64,000 nucleotides of DNA from Aquarana catesbeiana (GCF_042186555.1 NC_133329.1:76834557-76898556), one strand, 5' to 3'; positions 35,953 through 49,500 are shown, numbered from the stretch's first letter. The notes: generated by a model from the sequence alone, not told the origin. Made by a program: numbers and translations.

Positions 35953-37528
35953 CTGAAACAACAGCAGAGTATTTTTTATGTTAGCATGGCTCCTAGAACT
36001 GTCCAAGTTTATCCAAAACAAAACACCTCCTGCGCATGAATGTGATGATTGGGTGCCAGTTCTTCATGAGCATCTGCTTCACCACACAGGTCAAAGTCAC
36101 ACACCGCCTTGCTGCCCTCCTGGGACTGGGCAAGTCCTGATAGCACTCTACAAATAAACTAACAAAGGAGGATGCACCAGCCTAGTGCATTGTCCCACAC
36201 ACCATTTATTAGTAATCCACAAATAAATATACTCACAGCGTATCAAAGCAAGCATCAACTTTCTGGTTGTTCTGTTCAATTAGCATACTCTGGACCTTGG
36301 GAGAACACCACCAGGATCCTAGCTGGCTTATGCGTGTCGAGGGAAGTGCCCTCTTCCTCAGAGCCAAACCCTTCCCACGAAACGCGTAAGCCAACTAGGA
36401 TCCTGGTGGTGTTCTCCCAAGGTCTGGAATGCACTGAGTGGACAGAGCAAGCTGGAAGGTGATGCTTGCATTGATACACTGTATTTCTTACATGGTTTGT
36501 GAGTATATTTGTTTGTCAATTACTAATAAATGGTGCGTGGGATAATGCACTAGGCTGGTGCGTCCTCCTTTGTTTGTTATTTTGTAGACTTTCCAAGTGT
36601 AGGGTTGTCTCTAAAATAAGACAATCCATTGATGGATCAATTTACTTTCCTCCCGCTGCAGGTGGAAGCAAGGAAAATCACTCAATTCCCCTATCAGCAC
36701 AGTCAGTCAGTGTTGATGGGGGAATGCCTCCCGCAGCGCTATTGTATTCTGTCGGGGGGGGGGGGGGCATGGGAAACCTTCCGGGCCGGCAGGTTACATT
36801 GATTACTGCTAGTGGCTATAGCTGCCGGCAGAAATTGCATGTAGAAAGATCTGACATCCTGGTTGTACCCAAGTTGATTGGTGGGGTACAATCAGCCTGC
36901 CAATACATGGATCGAAATTTCGCCAGTCTTGGGTACAATCAGCATGTCCTTACTTGGGTACAATCAGCCTGCCAATACATGGATCGTAATTTGGCCAGTC
37001 TTGGGTACAATCAGCTTGCCTGTACTTGGGTACAATCAGCCTGCCCTTACATGGATTGAAATTTGGCCAATCCCTGCTGAACCGGCTAAATTTCGATCTA
37101 TGTATGCTCAGCTCAGAACCAAGCAGATCTCACCCGAAGAATAATGGATGATGGGAGATTTGCCCATGCTTCATTGGAAGGACCCACCATTAGTTTTAGC
37201 CCCTGTTTTTCTGATGCTCAGATGCAGTGCATTCTTGGTGAAAGTAACATTCCCTGATCCATGGGGAAAGGGCACAATTGCTAAGCAATCACAAGCTTTT
37301 TGTTAGAACCAATGCCAATCATTTATTGCAGTTTTTTTTCCTTGCTGGGGAGATTTGCCCTCTCTATTTCTATTGGTGACCACTATCACCAGGACAGTGA
37401 AAGGCAACCCAAAATATTATGGTTGTCACCAGAACGGGAAGTGTTTGGAATCTTCCAATGAGGACACTTGTTCCAGCAACATCAAAAAAGGATAGATTTC
37501 CCCTTACTTCCTGTTGTGTGTGTGTGTG

Positions 37529-37585
<57 letters not shown>

Positions 37586-40500
37586 CAAAAAAGGTTCTAA
37601 CAGTACTCTACTACTCTATCCAAAACTAAAATACCAGGTGTATGCTCTAACACAGGCCAACAGTCACACAGTGGGAACACACATGGACAGTACTGGGCAA
37701 AAAATGTTGGCAGGTGTGAAGAAATGCTGTAAAGTAAGAATGCTTTCAAAAATATATATTTTAATTGTTTAAGTTTATCAATTTACAAAATGCAAAGTGA
37801 GTGAACAGAAGAAACATCTAAATCAAATCAAGATTTGGTGTGACCACCCTTTGGCTTCAAACCAGCATTAATTCCTACACTTGCACACTTGTCAGGAATT
37901 TTGTAGGGTTAGAGTCAGGTGTATGATGCACCAATTATACCAAGCAGGTATGGAGTTTTAAACACAGTCATTAACCACTTAAGGACCGAGCCTTTTTCTG
38001 AGATTTGTTGTTTACAAGTTAAAAACTGTTTTTTTTGCTAGGAAATGACTTAGAACCCCCAAACATTATATATTTTTTTTCTAACACCCTAGAGAAAAAA
38101 AATGGCGGTCGTTACAATACTTTCTGTCACACTAAATGTGCTCAGCGGTCTTACAAGCGCACTTTTTTTGGAAAAAATACACTTTTTTAAATTAAAAAAT
38201 AAGACAACAGTAAAGATAGCCCATTTTATTTATATTGTGAAAGATAATGTTACACCGAGTAAATTGATACCCAACATGTCACGCTTCCAAAATTGTGCCA
38301 CTCGTGGAATGACGACAAACTTTTACCCTTACAAATCTCCATAGGCGACATTTAAAAAATTCTACAGGTTGCATGTTTTGAGTTACAGAGGAGGTCTAGG
38401 GCTAGAATTATTGTTCTCGCCCTACTGATCGCGGCGATATCTCACATGTGTGCTTTTGAACACCGTTTTCATATGCGGGCACTACTCACGTATGCGATCA
38501 CTTCTGCACGGGAGCTCAGCGAGACGGGGTGCGTCTAAAACTTTTTTTTCCTAATTTATTTTACCTTTTATTTTTTATTTTTACACTGTTCTTTTAAAAA
38601 AAATGGTGTCACTTTTATTCCTATTACAAGGAATGTAAACATCCCTTGTAATAGAAAAAAAAGCATGACAGGACCTCTTAAATATGGGATCTGGGGCCAA
38701 AAAGGCTACTTTCACACTGAGGCACTTTACAGGCGTCTGTAAAAAAAATAGCGCCTGTAAAGAGCCTCTCCTGTGCCCTCGGGCTTTCACACTGGAGCGG
38801 TGCGCTTGCAGGACGGGAAAAAAAGTCCTGCAAGCCACATCTTTGCAGCGCTGTAGGAGTGGTGTATACACCGCTCCTAAAGCGCCCCTGCCATTAAAAA
38901 CAATGGGGCAGCGCCACAAACCCGCCGGCAAAGCGCCGCTGCTGTGGCGCTTTGCGGGCAGTTTTAAACCTTTTTCGCCCGCTAACGCAGCCCGAATAGC
39001 GCCGCTAAAACAACAGTAAAGCGGCACTAAATATAGCTCCGCTTTACCGCCGACGCACGCCCCAGTCTGAAAGTAGCCTAAAATGCAATAAAAATAAATA
39101 AATAAAATGTTGTCATTTAAAAAAGAAAAAAAAAAGGCCCTTTAAGAGCTATGGGTGGAAGTGACATTTTAATGTCGCTTCCGCCCTGCAATGATATGGA
39201 GACAGGTGGGGGGCCATCTTCCATGTCAGGCTAGGGAGAGGATCCGATCACCTCCGCGCTACCGACGGCTTCTGTAAGCGGCGGAGGGCACCGGAGCGCG
39301 GTGGGAGGGGGGCCCCTCTCCCGCCGACGATAAAAGTGATCTTGCGGGAATCTGCCACAGAGACCAGGAAGAGGATACCGGGGTTATGGTAGCTAGATGC
39401 TGCCATAACAGTGATATTTCTCTTCAAAGTAGCGATGTATAACGACGGTGGGCGGTCCGGAAGTGGTTAACAGAAAAATCTGTGTAGGAGGCTTAAAACT
39501 GGGTGAGGAACAGCCAAACTCTGCTACTGTGGTGAGATTGTGGAAGACAGTTTCATGTCACAGGTCATACACCACGACAAGACTGAGCACAGCAACAAGA
39601 CACAAGATAGTTATACTGCATCAGCAAGATCTCTCCCAGGTAAAGATTTCAAAGCTGGGAAATCTTTTGTTTGTTTGTGATGTGCATTTCCCTTCCATTG
39701 GCTTAGGCAAAGGCGAGTTATAGGTTGGGGCGGCTGCCACTTTTTTGTACAGTTGGGTAAATTGGGTGCGAGTATGCACTGGATGCCTTTGCTGCTATTG
39801 TGCTCTTGGTGGGCACCACGTGCATCCCTGCACATTTAGGGAGGGGTGGGCTCCCCCCAGGCATACCTGCCCTTAACCGCTTTGGACCGCCCACCCTACA
39901 TATACTGCTGCAGGGCGGCCCAGCTGCGCGAAACAACGTACCTGTACAGCGTTTCCTCCTTCTAGGCCCTTTAGCGCGCGCCACCCAAGACCCACTTCTG
40001 CTGTGATTGGACACAGCGGGAGCCAATCAGTGGGTTAGTAGGAGAGGCAAAACGGCGGTTTGCCTATGTAAACACGGCAGACCGATGTTCTGTCACAGAG
40101 GGAGAGAGAAAGCTTGTGTTCCTGGTAACACAGATGTCTCTCTTCCTCCGGTCAGTCCATCCCCCACATAGTTAGAAAGCACTCCCTAGGAGCACACTTA
40201 ACCCTTTGATCGCCCCTGATGTTAACCCCTTCCCTGCCAGTGTCATTTATAAAGTGATAGTGCATTTTTTTTTATCACTGATCACTGTATTGGTGTCACT
40301 GGTCCCTAAAAAGTGTCACTTAGTGTCCGATTCGTCCGCTGCAATGTTGCAGTCCCGCTAAAAATCGCTGATCGCCGACATTACTAGTAAAAATGAAAAT
40401 AAAAATGCCATAAAAATATCCCATAGTTTGTAGACGCAATAACTTTTGCGCAAACCAATCAATATACACTAAATGGAATTTTTTTTCCCCAAAAATATGT

Positions 40501-43500
40501 AGCAGAATACATATTGGCCTAAATTGATAAAGAAATTAGATTTTTTACATATTTTTATTGGATGTGATTTAGAGCAGAAAGTAAAAAATATTGTTTTTTT
40601 TTTTTCAAAATTGTCGGTCTTTTTTTGTTTATAGTGCAAAAAAAACAAAAAACAAAGAGGTGATTAAACACCACCAAAAGAAAGCTCTATTTGTGGGAAA
40701 AAAAAGGACATCAATTTTTGTTTGGGTACAACATCGCACAACCGCGCAATTGTCAGTTAAAGTAACTCAGTGCCGTATCGCAAAAAATGGCCTGGTCATT
40801 AAGGGGGTAAAACCTTCCGGGGCTAAAGTGGTTCTATTATGTGTTTCTACTGTGGAAATTTAGAGTTAGGGCTGCAGTATATACAGAGATTCCTTGGCGT
40901 GGGCACTGCCGCTTATGCATATATATGCAAATGTGTGCAAAAAAAAAAAACACTTCAGCCCCGAAAGGATTTGCCCCCTTCCTGACCAGAGCACTTTTTG
41001 CGATTCGGCACTGCGTCCGTTTGACAATTACGCGGTCGTGCGACGTTGCTCCCAAACAAAATTGATGTCCTTTTTTCCCCACAAATAGAGCTTTCTTTTG
41101 GTGGTATTTGATCACCTCTGCGTTTTTTATTTTTTGCGCTATAAACAAAAAAAGAGCGAAATTTTGAAAAAAAAGCAATATTTTTTACTTTTTGCTATAA
41201 TAAATATCCCCCAAAAATATATAAAAAAACATTTTTTTTCCTCAGTTTAGGCCGATATGTATTCTTCTACATATTTTTGGTAAAAAAAAAATCGCAATAA
41301 GCGTTTATTGACTGGTTTGCACAAAAGCTATAGCGTCTACAAAATAGAGGATTGTTTTATGGCATTTTTATTAATATTTTTTTTTTTTTTTACTGGTAAT
41401 GGCGGCATTCAGCGATTTTTATCATGATTGCAACATTATGGATATCGGACACCTTTGGCGCTATTTTGGGACCATTCACATTTATACAGCGATCAGTGCG
41501 ATTAAAAATGCATTGATTACTGTGTAAATGTGGCTGGCAGTGAAGGGGTTAAGTGTGTCCTTGGGAGTGATTCTAACTGTAGGGGGGATGGGCTATGTGT
41601 GACACGACACTGATCACCGCTCCCGATTACAGGGAGCTGTGATCAGTGTCACTAGGCAGAACGGGGAAATGCTTGTTTACATCAGCATTTCCCTGTTCTT
41701 CCTCTCCGTGAGACGATCGCTGGTATCCCCGCGGACATCGAATCCGCGGGACCCTCGATCACATTCACGGAGCTCCTGCTATCCGGACCTCGCAAGATCA
41801 CGTACAATAATGTGATTTTGCGCAGTAAAACTGCAGCGGCTGATCCGCAAGAAGTTAATGCAAACTGTTAGAGCCAATTTGGTTGTTTTGCAGGCTGGTG
41901 GTTAGTGTGCTGGGAAATCTTTTGCTTGTTAAAGATTTCAAAGCAGACTGGGATTTCAAGATGTGGTGTTCAAGCTCTTTTGCAGAAGCACAAAGAAGCC
42001 GGGAACGTAGAGTTACCACCTCATCCCTTTAAACCCGAACACATATGAATTACACAGGTTCTGAGGCTAATTAAATGCAGATAAGGCACCAAGTGAGTTT
42101 AATTACCACCTTAATCAGCCACAGAACCTGTGTAATTAATATGTGTTCGGGTTTAAAGGGATGAGGTGGCAACCATAGTTGAGGACCGTAGGCGCAGTGG
42201 TCGGCCAAGAAAACCTAATTTAGCAGATGAAAGACACATCATGGTTACTTCCCTTCGTCATCAGAAGATGTCCAGCGTTGCCGTCAGCACAGAAGTGGTG
42301 AAAACCAGTGGGACCCAGATACACCCATCTACTATCCAGAAAGATCTGGCCAGAAGTGGTCTTCATGAAAGAATTGCGGCCAAAAAGTCGTATCTCCGAT
42401 GTGGAAACAAGGCCAAGTGACTCAACCATGTATGAAAGCATGTTAACTGGGGTTCGGGAAAAATGGCAGCAGGTGCTCTGGACTGATAGCAGGAGACAGT
42501 TTGTTGGTGAAGGACTGGAGAGCGGAACAATAATGAGTCTGGCAACAGTGAACCATGATGGAGGTTCCTAGCAAGTTTGGGGCTGCATTTGAATCAATGT
42601 TGTCCTCAATGATGAGAAATACAGGAAGATACTTATCCATCAGGGAGGTGTGTGATTTCCCCCTAATTTATTCTGCAGCAGGACAACAACCCCAAACATA
42701 CAGCCAATGTCATTAACCACTTCCCGCCCACCATATAGCAAAACGTGTATCGGCCTTTCCTCACTCGCGTCTGACAGACGCGGGTAGAGGAGAGCAGATC
42801 GGCGGCTCTCATGATAGGGGGGGGGGTCTGCGCTGATTGATAATCAAACCCCCCCCACCCCCCAAGGATGCTCACCCAGGACCACCAGGGATGCCACCAA
42901 GACCACCAGGGATGCCCACCAGGTATGCCACCCATGGCCACCAGGGATGCCAATCAGTGCCCACATATGATGCCAATTGCCCACCAGCAATGCCTGCCAG
43001 TGCCTCCATATCAGTGATGCCCATCAGTTCTTTCTATCAGTGTCCATCAGTGCTACCCATAAGTACCCATCAGTGCAGCCTTTCAGTGCCCCCTATGAGT
43101 CCCCATCTGTGCCGCCTCTGAGTGCTCATCAGTGCTTTATATCACTGCCACCTGTGAGTGCCCATCAGTGCCACATATCAGTGCTCATCATCAGTGCCAC
43201 CTCATTGGTGCCACCTCATCGGTGCTGCCTTATCAGTGCCCATCAGTGAAGGAGAAAACTTACTTATTTACAAAATTTTATAACAGAAACAAAAACTTTT
43301 TTTTTTTTAAATTTTCGGTCTTTTTTTTATTTGTTTAGCAAAAAATAAAAACCCAGAGGTGATCAAATACCAACAAAAGAAAGCTCTATTTGTGGGAACA
43401 AAATTATAAAAATCTTGTTTGGGTACAGTGTAGCACGACCGCGCAATTGTCATTTAAAAAGCGGCAGAAAGCTGAAAATTGGCCTGGGCAGGAAGGGGGG

Positions 43501-46500
43501 AAAGTGCCCGGTATTGAGGTGGTTAAGAACTATCTTCAGTGTAAAGAAGAACAGGTAGTCCTGGAAGTGATGGTTTGGCCCCCATCTCGACATCATGGAG
43601 TCTGTCTGGGATGACATGAAGAGACAAGGGTATTTGAGGCAGCGACCTCTACAGAAGATCTGTGTTTAGTTCTCCAAGATGTTTGGAACATTCTACCTGT
43701 CGAGTTCCTTCAAAAACTGTGTTCAAGTGTACCTAGAAGAATTGATAATGTTTGAAGACAAAGGCTGGTCACACCAAATATTGATTAGATTTGGATTCCC
43801 ATTTTGTTAATTGATAAAAACAAACTATTAAAGCGGAGTTCCACCTAACAATTGAACTTTCGGTTTAAGTGATGGTGACTCCCTGACATGCCACATTTGG
43901 CATGTCAATTTTTTTTGGGGGGGGGGGGGGGGGGCGGGTACCCAGTTTTTAAGGGCACCAAACTCCCACTTCCTCCTCTGGCTCCGTGGCGCCGGAAGAA
44001 AGTTCACCTCTCCCCCCTCCCTCCCTGCAATCCTCTGGGACATGTCACAGGTGCCAGGAGATTGCCCGGCCATTCACAGTGCAGCTCTCGCATGCGCAGT
44101 GCGCGCCCGGCTGTGAAGCCACAGCCGGGAGCCCACAGTTAGAATGCCGGTGCCATGGAGAGGGGGGGAGGGGAGCGAGGCTTCCTGCACAAGCATCGCT
44201 GGACCCTGGGACAGATGAGTGTCTGATTATTAAAAGTCAGCAGCTATACTCTTTGTAGGTGCTGACTTTTAAATGGGTGGAACTTTAACATTTCTTATTT
44301 CTGAAAGCATTCTTCATTTACAGCATTCCTGCCTAAAACTTTTGCACAGTACTGTACATGATCTATCACAGACCTACAGACACGGGGGGCACATGTACAT
44401 GATCTATATCAACCATTACCTGAAGATCTGCTTTATTCAACACAACATTGGATGCTACTCACCGGCCAAAGATAAGAGTCGTAAACTTTTCATACACAGT
44501 AAATGCTTCAAACCAAAATCCTGCACCTGGGGAACAAGAAAAACAAAGGATCATGGATGTACTTGTATTTGCTTTTTATGAATGTTCAAATCCATCCATC
44601 CTCTCCCCATCCATCCATTCATTCATCCATCCATCCAATCTCTCTCCTCTCCCCATCCATCCATTCATTCATCCATCCATCCAATCTCTCTCCTCTCCCA
44701 TCCATCCATCCATCCATCCATCCAATCTCTCTCCTCTCCCCATCCATCCATCCATCCATCCAATCTCTCTCCTCTCCCCATCCATCCATTCATCCATCCA
44801 ATCTCTCTCATCTCCCCAATTATCCATCCATCCAATCTCTCTCATCTCCCCATCCATACATCCAATCTTTCTCCCCATCCATCCAATCTCTCTCCTCTCC
44901 CCATCCATCCATCCATACAATCTCTCTCCTCTCCCCATCCATCCATCCATACAATCTCTCTCCTCTCCCCATCCATCCATCCATACAATCTCTCTCCTCT
45001 CCCCATCCATCCATCCATACAATCTCTCTCCTCTCCCCATCCATCCATCCTCTCTCCTCTCCCCAACCATCCATCCATCCATCCATCCAATCTCTCTCCT
45101 CTCCCCATCCATCCATCCAATCTCTCTCCTCTATCCATCCATCCATCCATCCATCCAATCTCTCTCCTCTATCCATCCATCCATCCAATCTCTCTCCTCT
45201 CCCCATCCATCCATCCATCCATCCAATCTCTCTCCTCTATCCATCCATCCATCCAATCTCTCTCCTCTCCCCATCCATCCAATCTCTCTCCTCTCCCCAT
45301 CCATCCAATCTCTCTCCTCTCCCCATCCATCCAATCTCTCTCCTCTCCCCATCCATCCATCCAATCTCTCTCCTCTCCCCATCCATCCATCCAATCTCTC
45401 TCCTCTCCCCATCCATCCATCCAATCTCTCTCCTCTCCCCATCCATCCATCCAATCTCTCTCCTCTCCCCATCCATCCATCCAATCTCTCTCCTCTCCCC
45501 ATCCATCCATCCATACAATCTCTCTCCTCTCCCCATCCATCCATCCATACAATCTCTCTCCTCTCCCCATCCATCCATCCATACAATCTCTCTCCTCTCC
45601 CCATCCATCCATCCTCTCTCCTCTCCCCAACCATCCATCCATCCATCCATCCAATCTCTCTCCTCTCCCCATCCATCCATCCAATCTCTCTCCTCTATCC
45701 ATCCATCCATCCAATCTCTCTCCTCTATCCATCCATCCATCCAATCTCTCTCCTCTATCCATCCATCCATCCATCCATCCATCCAATCTCTCTCCTCTAT
45801 CCATCCATCCATCCAATCTCTCTCCTCTCCCCATCCATCCAATCTCTCTCCTCTCCCCATCCATCCAATCTCTCTCCTCTCCCCATCCATCCAATCTCTC
45901 TCCTCTCCCCATCCATCCATCCAATCTCTCTCCTCTCCCCATCCATCCATCCAATCTCTCTCCTCTCCCCATCCATCCATCCAATCTCTCTCCTCTCCCC
46001 ATCCATCCATCCAATCTCTCTCCTCTCCCCATCCACCCATCCATCCAATCATTCTCCCCTCTCCATCCACCCAATCTCTCTCCTCTATCCATCCATCCAT
46101 CCATCCATCCATCCAATCTCTCTCCTCTCTCCATCCATCCATCCAATCTCTCTCCTCTCCCCATCCATCCATCCATCCAATCTCTCTCCTCTATCCATCC
46201 ATCCATCCATCCATCCATCAAATCTCTCTCCTCTATCCATCCATCCACCCAATCTCTCTCCTCTCCCTCTTTCCATCCATCCAATCTCTCTCCTCTCCCC
46301 ATCCATCCATCCATCCATCCATCCATCCATCCATCTATCCATCCAATCTCTCTCCTCTCCCTCTTTCCATCCATCCAATTGACCTCCTATCTCCATCCAT
46401 ACATCCAATCTCTCCCTCTCTCCCTCCATCTATCCAATCTCTCCACCTATCCATCCATACACCCATCCAATCTCTATCTCCCTCCATCCATCAATTTAAT

Positions 46501-49500
46501 CTCTCCCTTCCTGTATCCATCCAACCCCCCACCCCCCACCCCCTCCCTTTTCACCTATCCATCCACCCGTCCAATCTCTTCACCCATGCATCCATCCACT
46601 CATCTAATTTCTCTCCTCTCCCCATCCATCTATCCATCCTCTCCCTCCCTCCATTCATTTACTCTCTCCATCCATCCATCGATCCATTCAATTTCTTCCT
46701 CCATCCATCTACTCTCTCTATCCTTCCAATCTCTCCCTCCCTCCATCCATCACTCCATCCATCCACCCACTCTCTCCATCCCTCCACCCATCTCTCATAT
46801 ATACAGCATCCCTCCTACACAGGGTGGTGGGAGTTCTGTCCTCTTGCGGCCACCTCCTCACCTGGCAGCACCATCGGAGGTACAAGCTGCGGAGTGATGT
46901 CATAGTGGACAGGTAGCTCAGTCCTGTATCTGTAATCCGGACACACCTGTGGAGAGGATAACACAGAGGAGTGATTGTCCTGGACATGATATACTTCCAA
47001 ATGCTGAAGACGACTTTCCTGCCAGAGCAGTTGCTGATGGTACTTTGTGAGTCACAAGGATAAAGGTAAGTAGTTCTGGCTTCTCTCTGATTTCCATCAG
47101 CTGCCACCATGTTCCAGGTCAGTGGTGCAGAACTATATGAAACCAGACCAGGCAACTAGCATTTCCAGAAGAAGGCCGGAAAGAGCAGTCCCTGTGCTTT
47201 TCTCCCCACAGCTACAAGAGTTTTGAATACTGCCACTGGTGACCAATCTTGCTGAAAATGCTGGTTGCCTGACCTGCCTGCCTGTTATGTTGATCCGCTG
47301 AGTGTAGTATGTGCAGAGTGATTGGCAGGGGACACGTATGTAGATTGGGAGGTTTGAGCTCACTCAGATATTCTGTATGCTGGTTCTGGGTTAGTGAGGC
47401 TAGAGAGAGTCAGGCAATTGGCATTTTCAGAAAGAAGGTCAACAATGTTAGTCTAAGTATTTCTTTCAGTATAGGCTTTCTTTGACTTTTCTTAACCTTT
47501 TTTTCTTCCCAGGTCTGTACACCATAATAAATGGGTCACCATCTCCCTATTGGACTTTAAGGGTTCATACATACTGGGATTTTATAGGCATAGCATGTGC
47601 CCAGCATGCCCATTATATGCCTAGCGGGCCTGGGGAGCCACACGTGCCACGTACAGCCTACCACGCAGGTGAATGGCTGTACACGGCCACGCTCTCGTAA
47701 ACACCAATGCTTTTGTGTATCGGCATTTACGCCTCTTTTACAGGTGTTTGATGTTTTTTTTTTCAACATCTAAATGCACCTCCATGTTAGCCTATATAGC
47801 CATGCACACATAGGCGTTTACAGGCATATTAGAGGAGGAGCGTTTAGAGGCTGGAAAAAAAAACGCCCCCTCCAGCTCATTCAGGAGAGCAGCGCTAGTG
47901 CAGAAAAAAAACGACTGATGCGCCTAAATGCGTCTAACAGCTTAAACGCTGCAGCCCCCGAGGATTTTACCCCCTTCCGGACCAGAGCACTTTTTGCGAT
48001 TGGGCACTGTGTCGCTTTAACTGACAATTGCGCGGTTGTGCGACGTTGCACCCAAACAAAATTGACGTCCTTTTTTTCCCCACAAATAGAGTCTTCTTTT
48101 GGTGGTATTTGATCACCTCTGCGGTTTTTATTTTTTGCGCTATAAACAAAAAAAGAACATCAATTTTGAAAAAAAAAAGCATTATTTTTTACTTTTTGCT
48201 ATAATAAATATCTCCCAAAAATATATAAAAAAACTATTTTTTTCCTCAGTTTAGGCCAATATGTATTCTTCTACATATTTTTGGTAAAAAAAAAAAAAAA
48301 CAAATTGCAATAAGCGTATATTGATTTGCGCAAAAGTTTTATAGTATCTACAAAATAGGGGATAGTTTTATGGCATTTTTATTTTTTTTTATTAGTAATG
48401 GCGGCGATCTGTGATTTTTATCGGGACTGTGACATTATGGCGGACACATCGGGTGCTTTTGACAGTATTTTGGGACCATTGTTATTTATACAGCGATCAG
48501 TGCTATAAAAATGCAGATTACTGTGTAAATGTCACTGGCAGACAAGGGGTTAACCACTAGGGGGCGATCAAGGGGTTAAGTGTGTCCTAGGGAGTGATTC
48601 TAACTGTGGGGGGATGGGCTTCAAGTCACATGACAGCGATCACTGCTCCCGATGACAGGGAGCGGTGATCTCTGTCATGTCACAAGGCAGAACGGGGAAA
48701 TGCCTTGTCACATCTACATAGGCACTTCCCCGTTCTGAGGCTCCATGACACGATCGTCAGGAGATCCCGCGGGCATGGTCACGCTGTACGTGGCGGCTAT
48801 CCCCGGCTCTTAAAGGGGACGTACAGGTACGCCCATTTGCCCACCGCTGCCATTGTGCCGACGTATATCGGCGTGCGGCGGTCGGCAAGTGGTTAAACAC
48901 GCCTAGGTGTGTTTAGCACTTGAGCGTTCACTTCATTCTAATGACCAGAATTAATGAATGTCCTGGCCAATGGAAAACGGCCCGGCCATAGATGGCGCAA
49001 ATCTCGGCAGGTTTAGCAGGAACCGGACGAGAGTCTAACCATGTCTGGGCAAGCTGAATGTATCAAAGCCCCGCACTTACCCCATCTAGGAAAGGGCAGC
49101 GGGTCCGGCGGCTTTCTTTCTCCTCCTGTGATGTGGATCACGGCGCCTTCCGCCTTGCATCCCCCTCTTCTTCCTCCTAGGCGTCCAATAGGATTGCCTG
49201 ACCTTTCAGCCAATCGGTATAAACGGGTATCAGCCCCGCGCTTCCTGACTGACGGAGAGGCAATTCAGTGTTAGAAAAGCGAATATTCATTTGCTTTTCT
49301 AACACACCTGGGTGGGCTCCAAGCGCAATGCTCTGTGTTCCGAGTCCACCCTATTTGGAAGTCTATTAGAGCCTATGGTTCTAATCAGGTGCTTCAAAGA
49401 AAACACCCCTGCCACTGTAATTCATGCACCCAGCATCCTAAAAGGGGCCGGACGCATGAATAGGGGGCGGATTCAATGCATAGCATGAATCTATCCATTA

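Larger units (their letters stand above)
39656..41929. mobile_element. 2.27-kb insertion block with 15-bp direct repeats
   Basis: TAAAGATTTCAAAGC at 39641-39655 is repeated exactly at 41930-41944, and the transposase reading resumes after the second copy. The block also starts and ends with TGGGAAATCTTTTG in direct orientation. Two TTAA elements lie within it, leaving about 0.41 kb of its own unrecognised sequence. A duplication of this length is unlike cut-and-paste elements; class unknown. Confidence 0.7.
39540..43760 (+). pseudogene. Tc1-like transposase in four pieces (element E)
   Basis: Piece 1, about 39540-39655, has the HTH LHQQDLSQVKISK. Piece 2, 41930-42011, continues it (SRCGVQALLQKHKEAGN-like reading). 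Piece 3, 42174-42712, contains EDRRRSGRPRKPNLADERHI, the GRPRK hinge typical of Tc1, and then QQDNNPKHTANVI. Piece 4, 43527-43760, contains KNYLQCKEEQVVLEVMVWP followed by a degraded region where PDLN..E is expected. Split by three insertions plus frameshifts; not functional. Confidence 0.88.
37688..44354 (+). mobile_element. Tc1-like element E, inflated to 6.67 kb by nested insertions
   Basis: The left end CAGTACTGGGCAAAAAATGT pairs with the right end CTTTTGCACAGTACTG. About 60 bp more pair inside (AATGCTGTAAAGTAAGAATG... against ...GCATTCTTCATTTACAGCAT). The right flank is TA. Subtracting the insertions leaves about 1.45 kb (37688-37970, 39472-39640, 41930-42011, 42174-42716, 43523-43831, 44285-44354), a normal Tc1 size. 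It is antisense to FBXL16 and lies 109 bp from exon 4. Confidence 0.88.

Noticed and set aside
42166..42420. Intact small DNA-binding gene (84 codons, GRPRK motif)
   Set aside because: It is one fragment of a Tc1-like transposase split by insertions, with matching pieces on both sides.
44448..46905. ORFs of 644, 771 and 800 codons (plus strand) and 401 codons (minus strand)
   Set aside because: They are translations of the CCAT satellite, open in all frames, and they overlap FBXL16 splice signals and exons 3 and 4 on the other strand. No protein domain.
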